A stretch of 6,649 bases of DNA, taken from positions 1 through 6,649 of the forward strand of contig JAOZLK010000256.1 in assembly GCA_029934875.1 (NCBI GenBank), written 5' to 3'. A program made the translations under genes and the position numbers. Below the pieces are notes generated by a model. It was not told the origin of the DNA. It ran no database searches and was given only the letters and a program-made list of their open reading frames with translations. Positions within the stretch are counted from its first letter, which is position 1. Each line of letters begins with the position of its first letter. This stretch comes from Bacteroidales bacterium (GTDB lineage: Bacteria; Bacteroidota; Bacteroidia; Bacteroidales; GCA-2748055). This document shows positions 1 to 6,330 of this stretch, piece after piece.

Positions 1-696
1 TATGCCATCATGCGACTGCCCGGTCGCACTCAATTACTGATTTCCATCGGACTTCTTCTGCTAAGTGAGTCTCTGTACCGCTTTACCGGAATACCCGGGT
101 ATGATCAACCCTTTGTAAAAGACTATAATTTTGGCTCATTTATGGATATGGTCCTCATGGGTAAAATCAATAATGGAGGAGGTTGGGTTGCTTTCAATTT
201 CATTCCCACAGCAGCTCATACCATATGGGGGGTCCTGGCAGGAAAGTTACTGGCATCCTCAAAAACAGGATGGACCAAGATCCAGTTACTTTTGATTTAT
301 GGGGCAATCGCCCTATTCCTGGGATATTTACTCAACTGGACAGGTGTGGATCCCATCATCAAGCGCATCTGCACCGCCTCCTTCGTACTGGTGTCGGGTG
401 GATGGGCACTTTTGACCCTTGCATTTTTCTACTGGATCGTGGACATAAAGGGAGCTAAGAAATGGACCTGGTTCTTCGTCATCGTAGGGATGAATCCCAT
501 CTTTATCTACCTCTTTATGGAGACTGCCGGAAACCAATGGTTAAGAGGCTTTTCCGGATCCTTTGTTGCAGATGGTTTTTTAAGACTGGGAACGAGCGAG
601 CATTTTGCCCTCTTTTTGAATTCTGTAGTGGTTCTTGCCCTGGCATGGGGACTCTGTTACTGGTTATATAGAAAAAAGATCTTTTTTAAAATCTAA
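1..696 (+). CDS. DUF5009 / heparan-alpha-glucosaminide N-acetyltransferase-like membrane protein, C-terminal part
   Basis: The reading frame is open from base 1 and ends at TAA 694-696, giving 231 residues of a gene whose start lies upstream. The protein is very hydrophobic, with about six probable membrane segments near residues 10-26, 66-85 (weak), 94-113, 124-147, 155-174 and 200-223 (numbered from the first codon in the window), and it ends in a basic tail. Motifs recalling the DUF5009/HGSNAT family are FNFIPTAAHT with a following GxLAGKLL, a PIIKRICTASFVL stretch, and VGMNPIFIYLF in a late membrane segment. Family members are inner-membrane proteins thought to transfer an acyl group from a cytoplasmic donor to a sugar outside; the N-terminal region with the expected catalytic histidine is not in the window. 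The next gene starts 10 nt later, so the two are probably co-transcribed. The family call is good; the substrate is unknown. Confidence 0.85.
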   Translation, partial: YAIMRLPGRTQLLISIGLLLLSESLYRFTGIPGYDQPFVKDYNFGSFMDMVLMGKINNGGGWVAFNFIPTAAHTIWGVLAGKLLASSKTGWTKIQLLLIYGAIALFLGYLLNWTGVDPIIKRICTASFVLVSGGWALLTLAFFYWIVDIKGAKKWTWFFVIVGMNPIFIYLFMETAGNQWLRGFSGSFVADGFLRLGTSEHFALFLNSVVVLALAWGLCYWLYRKKIFFKI

Positions 697-706
697 ATTC
701 AGGAAT

Positions 707-1618
707 ATGAAAGTAATCCAGATCTGCATTGCAATGCTTGCATCTCAAGTGCTAACTACTTCCATAAGTTTCGCCCAGGCGGATGCTGAGGTGGCCGGAT
801 CTTTTACCCTGGCCCTGTGTCAGATGAAAGTGGCAGGAGGCGACCGTGAAGCGAATCTTAGCCATGCCGGAGAAATGATATCAGAGGCTGCCAGAGGCGG
901 AGCACAATTTATCCTGCTGCCAGAGGCCATGGACCTGGGATGGACCGATCCTTCAGCCCTCACAGAGGCAGAACCTGTCCCCGAAGGCAAAACCTGTTCC
1001 TTCCTTGCAAAGAAAGCACAGGAACACGGGGTATACATCTGTTCAGGGCTCATCGAGAAAACCGGAGACAAGGTCTATAACTCGGCCGTAATCATCAATC
1101 CCAAAGGCGAGTTGATCCTGCTTCACCGAAAGATTTATGAGCTGGATATTGGCCACCCCTACTACGCATTGGGAGACAGGCTCAATGTTTGCCATACCGA
1201 GTTTGGAACCCTGGGCTTGCTGATCTGTGCCGATGCCAATACAGACGGGTATGTGCTTACCCGTTCGCTTGCCTACATGGGTGCCGATGTAATTCTTTCT
1301 CCCAGCAGCTGGGCGGTGGTTGCCGATCATGACAATCTGAAAGATCCCTATGGAGGCATGTGGCAGGATGCCTATAAACCCATTGCAAAGGATTTCCGGA
1401 TTTGGATCGCCTCTTGCAGCAATGTGGGTTGGATGACCGGTGGGCCGTGGAAAGGCTGGAAGGGAATCGGTTGCTCCATGGTAATTGGCCCTGGAGGAAC
1501 AGATGTGGCCCACGCACCCTATGGAGAAAATGCCGATACAATTGTATACGTGGATATTAAACCTGAACCCAGGCCAGGACAGGGTACCACCTGGGGCAGG
1601 TACTGGAACCAGAATTAG
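707..1618 (+). CDS. Exported carbon-nitrogen hydrolase (nitrilase superfamily)
   Basis: A 303-residue protein with the nitrilase-superfamily core. The Glu-Lys-Cys triad can be read: E73 in LLPEAMD, K142 in LHRKIYEL and C174 in GLLICADAN. Members hydrolyse non-peptide C-N bonds (amides, nitriles, carbamoyl groups). I chose ATG 707 because it gives a normal signal peptide (MKVIQICIAMLAS, hydrophobic to about residue 22, likely cleavage near SFA-QA) and starts 10 nt after the upstream stop. An in-frame ATG at 635 would lie inside the upstream gene. Export is the odd point, since most family members are cytoplasmic. Being directly downstream of a membrane acyltransferase suggests a shared amide or acyl-sugar substrate, which is inference. 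The last strands are present (VIGPGG, then IVYVDIKPEPRPG), so the protein appears complete. The exact reaction is unknown. Confidence 0.9.
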   Translation: MKVIQICIAMLASQVLTTSISFAQADAEVAGSFTLALCQMKVAGGDREANLSHAGEMISEAARGGAQFILLPEAMDLGWTDPSALTEAEPVPEGKTCSFLAKKAQEHGVYICSGLIEKTGDKVYNSAVIINPKGELILLHRKIYELDIGHPYYALGDRLNVCHTEFGTLGLLICADANTDGYVLTRSLAYMGADVILSPSSWAVVADHDNLKDPYGGMWQDAYKPIAKDFRIWIASCSNVGWMTGGPWKGWKGIGCSMVIGPGGTDVAHAPYGENADTIVYVDIKPEPRPGQGTTWGRYWNQN

Positions 1619-1637
1619 TACTGGTCAGGGCAAGCAA

Positions 1638-2048
1638 TCAAATGGAAGAAATATACTGATCGGCCGTCATTACCGGAATAGAGCTTGTTTTAAAGTCCTT
1701 CAAATTTCTTGTAATAATGATCTCCTGACCGTATTCAAGTGCCGTCTGGTATTGAACAGCATCCTCAAAATCATCAAAGTCTGAATTCAGAGCCATATCG
1801 GTAATCTTCTGATCCAGCGGAAGCACTTTGACAAGTATTCTCAGGTCCCGGAGCACCTTTCTTGTATCCTGTTCCTTAAGTTGTTTTCTCAAAACAAAAT
1901 GGGTATTTACTATCGAAAGGGATGAAACTGCAAGTTCAACTGATCCCTTTTCCGCCATAAGGAACAAGATAGAGGCTTCATCAAAGAAAGGATGTCTTGC
2001 TGCAAGCAGATCAAGCAGGATGTTGGTGTCCAGCATTAGTTTTCTCAT
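1638..2048 (-). CDS. PIN-domain toxin (VapC-like ribonuclease)
   Basis: A 136-residue single PIN domain. The N-terminal signature MLDTNILLDLL supplies the first metal-binding aspartate (D7). The central acidic cluster FDDFEDAVQY (residues 91-100) gives D92/D93, E95 and D96, and ITRNLKDF (residues 112-119) supplies the final N115/D118 site. These acidic residues hold Mg2+ or Mn2+ for RNA cleavage in VapC-type toxins, and all look intact, so the toxin is probably active. The length is normal for a free-standing PIN toxin. Its ATG overlaps the TGA of the upstream antitoxin-like gene in ATGA (2045-2048), the usual coupling of toxin-antitoxin operons. It converges on the hydrolase gene, with 19 nt between the two stop codons. 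The RNA target is not visible from sequence. Confidence 0.9.
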   Translation of the reverse strand: MRKLMLDTNILLDLLAARHPFFDEASILFLMAEKGSVELAVSSLSIVNTHFVLRKQLKEQDTRKVLRDLRILVKVLPLDQKITDMALNSDFDDFEDAVQYQTALEYGQEIIITRNLKDFKTSSIPVMTADQYISSI

Positions 2049-2290
2049 AAATGCTTTCTTTCCAGTTGATTTCCCCTCTCTTTCCTGTAATCAAAATCCT
2101 CGGCTAGCTTTATTACCCCGCTCAAACCCTCCACCAGAGGGGTGGTCTTTATGGCTCCCGGCTTATCACTGGATATCGTATCCAGGTAAGTTTCAATGAG
2201 CCTTGAAAGAGATATATTTCTCTTTTTGGCATATTGCTTTGCTCTCGAGATCACCTCTGCATCAAGTTTTAATGTTAGCTTGGAATTCAT
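2045..2290 (-). CDS. DUF6364 family antitoxin-like protein (probable ribbon-helix-helix DNA binder)
   Basis: An 81-residue protein starting MNSKLTLKLDAEVISRAKQY. The pattern of a short beta strand (KLTLKLD) followed by two helices (EVISRAKQYAKKRN, then SLSRLIETYLDTIS) fits a ribbon-helix-helix fold and resembles DUF6364 proteins of Bacteroidota. The C-terminal half (about residues 42-81) is charged and probably wraps the toxin. An upstream in-frame ATG (2320) would add 10 residues but lies inside the predicted promoter, so ATG 2290 is preferred; an AAAGG at 2293-2297 sits just ahead of it, though the spacing of 2 nt is short. The gene comes first in the operon and overlaps the PIN toxin by 4 nt. 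It probably neutralises the toxin and represses its own promoter through the repeated TACGTA motifs upstream. The family name is from memory of its consensus; the antitoxin role rests on context. Confidence 0.85.
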   Translation of the reverse strand: MNSKLTLKLDAEVISRAKQYAKKRNISLSRLIETYLDTISSDKPGAIKTTPLVEGLSGVIKLAEDFDYRKERGNQLERKHL

Positions 2291-2300
2291 CGCCTTTATT

Positions 2301-2333
2301 TTATACGTACAAACATACAATTATTATACGTAC
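2301..2333. promoter_or_regulatory. Direct 10-bp repeats flanking the promoter core, probable operator
   Basis: TTATACGTAC occurs perfectly twice, at 2301-2310 and 2324-2333, with starts 23 bp apart, about two helical turns. Each copy holds the palindrome TACGTA (2304-2309 and 2327-2332). One copy lies in the -33/-7 spacer and the other touches the -7 element and the expected start point, so a protein bound to both would block RNA polymerase. Ribbon-helix-helix antitoxins commonly bind short, repeated, partly palindromic sites in this arrangement. The repeats are seen directly; the operator role is inferred. Confidence 0.55.
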
Positions 2334-2341
2334 TTTGACAA
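2310..2341 (-). promoter_or_regulatory. Bacteroidota-type promoter of the toxin-antitoxin operon
   Basis: Read on the minus strand, TATGTTTG (2317-2310) is an exact match to the Bacteroidota -7 element TAnnTTTG. A TTG at 2341-2339 lies 21 nt upstream of it, which fits the -33 element spacing. Transcription would start a few bases downstream, near 2300-2305, leaving a leader of only about 10-15 nt before ATG 2290. The match is by eye. Confidence 0.6.
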
Positions 2342-2412
2342 CTCAATCCCTACTTAATGTGAGTATGAAGGAAAATATCGCCCTTGTTCTCAAGAAAACC
2401 GGAATGTTCGTT
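2321..2412. other. Intergenic gap between oxidoreductase stop and toxin-antitoxin promoter
   Basis: This short gap holds the distal part of the toxin-antitoxin promoter (to 2341). In the remaining 70 bases I see no gene and no convincing terminator; CTTG-TTCT-CAAG (2384-2395) is only a 4-bp stem with no T-run. Read-through from the oxidoreductase operon into the toxin-antitoxin genes is therefore possible. Confidence 0.5.
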
Positions 2413-3735
2413 TTATACCGGGAACTCCCAGGGTAAACGGTAAGCCGGAGTGACCATAGCATCAGCCTTGATCGAGCTCGTTATTTTACGACTTTTTTCG
2501 TCATAAACCACCTTGTCGTCAGCCCAGTAAGAGATATTTCCCAGGTGGGCATAAAGGGCAGCCCTGTGACCAATTTCTATGTCTGCATTAAGGGCATCGC
2601 CATATCGAATGGCGCGGACAAAGTTCTCACAATGGTTAATGTGTGACTGATGATTGCTTTTATGTTCTTCCACCCCCTCCATGCGCGGGTTCTCATCTCC
2701 GCCTTCGGGAAAAATCCTCCACTTGTCACGATCAGCCACCAGGGTCCCGTTGGTACCCATGAAAAGAACACCATAGTTCTGGCCATAGGGCCCGGATTGA
2801 ATGCCCCCGTTGTGTTCCCAGCTCATGGTGTATCCCTCCATTTCATAAAGTACGGACAAAGTATCTGGCATCTCCAGGGCCCTGTCACTGTTCGCATAAT
2901 TTCCACCGACAGCACGCACGGAAAGTGGGGCCGATTTCACATCCATGGCCCAGAGCCCCATATCAATCAGGTGAACACCCCAGTCGGTCATCAAACCTCC
3001 TCCATAGTCGCGGAACATTCTCCATGAACCATGGAAGCGATTCTTGTTGAAGGGACGCCTGGGCGCGGGTCCCAGCCAGCGCTCATAGTCAAGCCCTTCA
3101 GGCACGTCAGAATCGGGCACAGGCTTATTGCCTGATCCATAGTTAAAATTTGCCCAGTATTTTACCTGGCGAATGGTCCCCAGCTTCCCCGATTTAACAA
3201 ATTCCATGGCACTCTTCCAGTGGGCCCCACTCCGCTGTTGCTGTCCAACCTGGACCAGGCTCTTGTTTCTCCTGGCCACATCCAGCATCACATTACTCTC
3301 GGCAATGGAATTGGCCAGGGGTTTCTCCACATACACATGTTTTCCTGCTTCACAGGCTTCCACAGCAGGCAGGCAATGCCAGTGATCGGGAGTCCCGATA
3401 ATAACCGCATCAATATCCTTATCTTCAAGGACCTTCCTGTAATCCTTTTCCAGGATTGGTTTCTTTAGCCCCTGCTCTACCAGTTCAGCGGCTTTGTCAT
3501 TGAGCACCTTATCATCCACATCACACAGGATTTTACAAACCACGTTCTCTTGCTTCAGCAAGTCGGTAAGGTTATACCAGCCCATGTTTCGTGCTCCAAT
3601 CAGGGCCACGGTAATTTTATCATTGGCTCCCAGTATTCCGGAACCGGCAAAAGCGGACAATGGAAGGCTAGCTGATATGCCAAGTCCAGCGCTCATGGCA
3701 GCTGTTGATTTGAGAAAGCTTCTTCTTGTGGTCAT
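2413..3735 (-). CDS. Tat-exported Gfo/Idh/MocA family oxidoreductase (EKP type)
   Basis: A 440-residue NAD(P)-dependent sugar oxidoreductase. It starts MTTRRSFLKS, a clear twin-arginine motif, followed by a hydrophobic stretch to LSAFA (residue 30), so it is predicted to be folded with its cofactor and then exported by Tat. The Rossmann domain begins at about residue 40 (ITVALIGARNMG); TPDHWH (115-120) and the catalytic EKP (137-139) follow. The C-terminal alpha/beta domain contains DWGVHLIDMG (D251 and H255, the usual D-x3-H active-site pair) and NHCENFVRAI near residue 370. Length is typical of the secreted Bacteroidota group. It lies 44 nt downstream of the isomerase-like lipoprotein gene, on the same strand, probably in one operon, with a heptamer repeat in the gap. 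Likely role: oxidation or reduction of a sugar hydroxyl/keto group; substrate and position are not known. Confidence 0.95.
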   Translation of the reverse strand: MTTRRSFLKSTAAMSAGLGISASLPLSAFAGSGILGANDKITVALIGARNMGWYNLTDLLKQENVVCKILCDVDDKVLNDKAAELVEQGLKKPILEKDYRKVLEDKDIDAVIIGTPDHWHCLPAVEACEAGKHVYVEKPLANSIAESNVMLDVARRNKSLVQVGQQQRSGAHWKSAMEFVKSGKLGTIRQVKYWANFNYGSGNKPVPDSDVPEGLDYERWLGPAPRRPFNKNRFHGSWRMFRDYGGGLMTDWGVHLIDMGLWAMDVKSAPLSVRAVGGNYANSDRALEMPDTLSVLYEMEGYTMSWEHNGGIQSGPYGQNYGVLFMGTNGTLVADRDKWRIFPEGGDENPRMEGVEEHKSNHQSHINHCENFVRAIRYGDALNADIEIGHRAALYAHLGNISYWADDKVVYDEKSRKITSSIKADAMVTPAYRLPWEFPV

Positions 3736-3748
3736 GGTAGGTGGGTGA

Positions 3749-3781
3749 ATTGGTTATTGGTTATTGGTTATTGGATTGGTT
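3749..3781. repeat. 7-bp tandem repeat (ATTGGTT) between two operon genes
   Basis: The plus strand reads ATTGGTT in three full copies plus ATTGG (3749-3774), then one further copy at 3775-3781 after loss of two bases. The array fills most of the 44-nt gap between the isomerase-like gene and the oxidoreductase and overlaps two bases of the upstream TAA stop (3782-3780, minus strand). In the transcript it is a run of AACCAAT units ending 13 nt before the oxidoreductase ATG. A unit of 7 is not a multiple of 3, but the array is outside the coding frames, so a change in copy number would alter spacing only. Confidence 0.9.
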
Positions 3782-4640
3782 AGAATTTTAGGGATTTAAG
3801 GTATTCGATGCTGGTGCGGGCTACAGCTTCCTGGTCATCACCTGGTTGGTCGTTCTCCACGATGAGGTGTTTGAAGCCTGCAACTTCTCTGTACGAGAAA
3901 AGGTCGGGGAAATCGATGATGCCATCACCCACGGGTGCGAAACTATTCCTGTCAGGCGAGTCGTAGGAATCTTTCACATGGACCAGTTCAAAACGACCCG
4001 GGTATTTTTTGAAGTACTCCCTGATATCAACCTTCCCCTTGTGGGCCCAGTAAAGATCGATTTCCATGGTCACCAGTTCCGGTACGGTTTGCTCAAGAAT
4101 ATAATCGTATAATACGACGCCCTCATCCCTTACAAACTCCTGGTCATGATTGTGATAAGCAAAGCGCAAACCATTTTTTTTGCAAATCTCACCCATGCGA
4201 TTACACTCGTCCACCGCATATTTCACCTCATCAAAGGTGGGACTTTTACCGTCATCTGTCCAGGGCCAATAACACACAAGATACTTCTTACCCATTACCA
4301 GACAATTATCCATGCTTTTCTTTAATCCATCTCCCAACAAACCCGTGATGCTTGTCCCACCTGCCAGCGGCATGAGTCCAATTTCCTCCATGAAATCTTT
4401 CAACTCATCTGGTTTCTCTCCGTAGGTCCCACCGAATTCCAGGTACTTGTAACCCATATCTGCCAGCATAGTCATGGTCCCCCGATGATCTTCACGCATA
4501 AGGTCCTTTACCACATTGGTAATCAATCCGAAATCGTGCAGTGGATCATTTTCTTTTGTACAGGCGGATAAAAGGGATGGAAAAAGAGCTGCCCCGGTCA
4601 ATCCGGCGGCTGAAGTAAAAAGAAAGTCTCTGCGTTTCAT
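3780..4640 (-). CDS. Sugar phosphate isomerase/epimerase-like TIM barrel, Tat-type lipoprotein
   Basis: A 286-residue protein of the AP endonuclease 2 / xylose isomerase-like TIM-barrel superfamily. The N-terminus MKRRDFLFTSAAG has a twin-arginine motif and is followed by a lipobox, LLSAC, with the lipidated cysteine at C27. Barrel motifs in order: KYLEFGG (E68), YHNHDQEF (H163, H165), MEIDLYWAH (E193, D195), LVHVKD (H221, D224), GDGIIDF (238-244) and IVEND (E262). These acidic and histidine residues match the divalent-metal site of the family, so the enzyme is probably active. Members isomerise or epimerise sugars, or act as lyases or hydratases on keto sugars. It is the first gene of a minus-strand operon with the oxidoreductase, and is transcribed divergently from a second oxidoreductase. 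The reaction here is likely on a keto sugar made by its neighbours, which is inference. Confidence 0.93.
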   Translation of the reverse strand: MKRRDFLFTSAAGLTGAALFPSLLSACTKENDPLHDFGLITNVVKDLMREDHRGTMTMLADMGYKYLEFGGTYGEKPDELKDFMEEIGLMPLAGGTSITGLLGDGLKKSMDNCLVMGKKYLVCYWPWTDDGKSPTFDEVKYAVDECNRMGEICKKNGLRFAYHNHDQEFVRDEGVVLYDYILEQTVPELVTMEIDLYWAHKGKVDIREYFKKYPGRFELVHVKDSYDSPDRNSFAPVGDGIIDFPDLFSYREVAGFKHLIVENDQPGDDQEAVARTSIEYLKSLKF

Positions 4641-4803
4641 CAGAATATATTATTGTGTGACTTTAAATATAGACTAAACAGGAATACGAACATCCAATCC
4701 ATTCAAGTAAAGTTCACCCATTTTAATCACTTGTCCATCCTACTCTTGATTCTATGGATAATTTACTATTTTTAAAGCACAACTCACACAACACTGACTT
4801 ACC
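4641..4803. promoter_or_regulatory. Divergent intergenic promoter region
   Basis: This 163-bp AT-rich gap separates the start codons of two divergent genes and should hold both promoters. On the minus strand TATATTTA (4671-4664) resembles the TAnnTTTG element with its last base changed, and a TTG lies 23 nt upstream (4697-4695). On the plus strand TATTTTTA (4767-4774) is a similar one-mismatch element, with TTG at 4746-4748 and an 18-nt spacer. Neither start codon has a clear Shine-Dalgarno sequence. I saw no strong inverted repeat that would name a regulator. Shared control of both operons is plausible but not shown. Confidence 0.5.
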
Positions 4804-6306
4804 ATGTCCAAACCCAAACTTCCCAGGAGGTCATTTCTCAAGACCGCGGCTGCTTCAACTGCCGGAATCACTATTGTCCCCAGCCATGTATTGGGGGGCC
4901 GGCTGGGCCATATTGCGCCCAGCGACAAACTGAACATCGCCGGGATAGGCATCGGCGGCAAGGGCCGTGTAAATCTCAGATCTATGAATACTGAGAATAT
5001 TGTGGCGCTTTGTGATGTGGACTGGAAGTATGCGAAGGATTGTTTCAATGAGTACCCAAATGCTAAACAATACTGGGACTGGCGGCTTATGTTCGACGAG
5101 ATGGGCGATTCAATCGATGCCATAATGATCGCCACTGCCGACCATACCCATGCAGCCATTGCTGCAACTGCCATTAAAGCAGGCAAGCATGTCTACTGTC
5201 AGAAACCCCTTACCCATTCAGTTTACGAATCAAGGCTTCTCACCAGGCTGGCAAAGGAGTACAAAGTAGCCACCCAGATGGGCAACCAGGGCAACTCGGC
5301 CCCCGAGGCCCGTACTGTGGAGGAGTGGATCTGGTCCGGGGAGATAGGTGAAGTGAAAGAAGTTCATGCCTGGACCAACCGACCCATTTGGCCCCAGGGA
5401 CTGGAACGGCCGAAAGAGATACAAACAGCTCCTGATACCATGAACTGGGATCTCTTTATCGGTTCTGCTCCCATGCGCCCCTACCATGATATCTACACAC
5501 CCTGGAACTGGCGTGGCTGGTGGGATTTTGGAACCGGAGCTCTTGGCGATATGGCCTGCCACATCCTCAACCCGGTATTCAATTCCCTGAAACTTGAGTA
5601 TCCGATCAGGGTACAGGGATCATCTACTCTTATAAACACAGAATCCGCTCCCCAGGCCGAAGTGGTGGAGTATACCTTCCCTGAAAGATCGCTCTTACCC
5701 AGAGCAGTGAAGGTGAAAATGCCCGAGGCTAAGGTCTTCTGGTACGACGGCGGCATGATGCCTTCCAGGCCACTGGAACTAGCTGATGGTGAACCCATCA
5801 TGGAGGATGGAATGGGTGGATGCATCTTCGTGGGAAGTAAGGATAAACTGATCTGTAACCTGGGAGGAATCAACCCAAGACTTCTCTCCGGCAGGAAACC
5901 CATTGTCCCCGAAACCCTTCGCAGGGTCGATAATTATCCTACAGGAGGCATCCAGGATGGACCTCACGAGCAGGACTGGATCAGGGCTTGCAAGGAAACC
6001 CCCGAAAACCGTGTTCAGCCCATGTCAAATTTTGATATGGCCGGACCATTCAATGAGATGGTGGTCATGGGGGTACTTGCAGTCAGACTCCAAAGCCTTG
6101 ACAGGGAACTGCAATGGGATGGACCGAAAATGAGATTCACCAATATTTCGAGCAGCGATCATTTGAGGGTGGTGAAGTCGGATGCCTTCAGTGTAATTGA
6201 AGGGCACCCTCACTTCGACACCCAATATGCAAACTTGCCAGCACTTGAGACTGTTGAAGAATACATCCGGCACAATTATCGTGAAGGCTGGAACCTGCCA
6301 GAATAG
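4804..6306 (+). CDS. Tat-exported Gfo/Idh/MocA family oxidoreductase (QKP type)
   Basis: A 500-residue secreted oxidoreductase, clearly different from the 440-residue one in this window. The N-terminus carries LPRRSFLKTAAAS, a strong twin-arginine signal. The nucleotide-binding loop is GIGIGGKG (47-54). TADHTHAAI (111-119) follows, then CQKPLTH, where QKP (133-135) stands in place of the usual EKP; the lysine is kept. The C-terminal domain has WWDFGTGALGDMACHI, giving the D249-x3-H253 pair, and an extended region rich in PFNEM and GWNLP-type motifs near the end. This QKP subgroup is common in secreted proteins of Bacteroidota and Planctomycetes, as I recall. It heads a plus-strand operon with the DUF1080 lipoprotein 24 nt downstream. 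Likely role: redox chemistry on a glycoside or free sugar in the periplasm; direction and substrate are unknown. Confidence 0.95.
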   Translation: MSKPKLPRRSFLKTAAASTAGITIVPSHVLGGRLGHIAPSDKLNIAGIGIGGKGRVNLRSMNTENIVALCDVDWKYAKDCFNEYPNAKQYWDWRLMFDEMGDSIDAIMIATADHTHAAIAATAIKAGKHVYCQKPLTHSVYESRLLTRLAKEYKVATQMGNQGNSAPEARTVEEWIWSGEIGEVKEVHAWTNRPIWPQGLERPKEIQTAPDTMNWDLFIGSAPMRPYHDIYTPWNWRGWWDFGTGALGDMACHILNPVFNSLKLEYPIRVQGSSTLINTESAPQAEVVEYTFPERSLLPRAVKVKMPEAKVFWYDGGMMPSRPLELADGEPIMEDGMGGCIFVGSKDKLICNLGGINPRLLSGRKPIVPETLRRVDNYPTGGIQDGPHEQDWIRACKETPENRVQPMSNFDMAGPFNEMVVMGVLAVRLQSLDRELQWDGPKMRFTNISSSDHLRVVKSDAFSVIEGHPHFDTQYANLPALETVEEYIRHNYREGWNLPE

Positions 6307-6330
6307 TGCTAAATACATAAACATCTAAAA

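Noticed and set aside
635..706. Upstream ATG (635) as the start of the carbon-nitrogen hydrolase
   Set aside because: It would overlap the membrane-protein gene by 62 nt and bury the signal peptide; ATG 707 gives a standard exported N-terminus.
1584..1625. Small inverted repeats near the end of the hydrolase gene (ACCTG/CAGGT at 1589-1601, GTACC/GGTAC at 1584-1603, ACCAG/CTGGT at 1608-1625) as a terminator
   Set aside because: Stems are only 5 bp, the first two lie inside coding sequence, and no T-run follows on either strand.
1828..2199. Plus-strand open frame of 123 residues opposite the PIN toxin and antitoxin
   Set aside because: It is antisense to two well-supported genes, has low-complexity Ser/Pro composition and no recognisable domain.
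2291..2320. Upstream ATG (2320) as the antitoxin start
   Set aside because: It lies upstream of the predicted transcription start and adds residues that do not fit the family's usual N-terminus.
2203..2436. Plus-strand open frame of 77 residues crossing the toxin-antitoxin promoter
   Set aside because: It overlaps the antitoxin start, the promoter and the 3' end of the oxidoreductase, and its translation shows no family features.
3749..3781. Heptamer array as a CRISPR or attachment site
   Set aside because: Units are 7 bp without spacers, and no cas, integrase or transposase gene is nearby.
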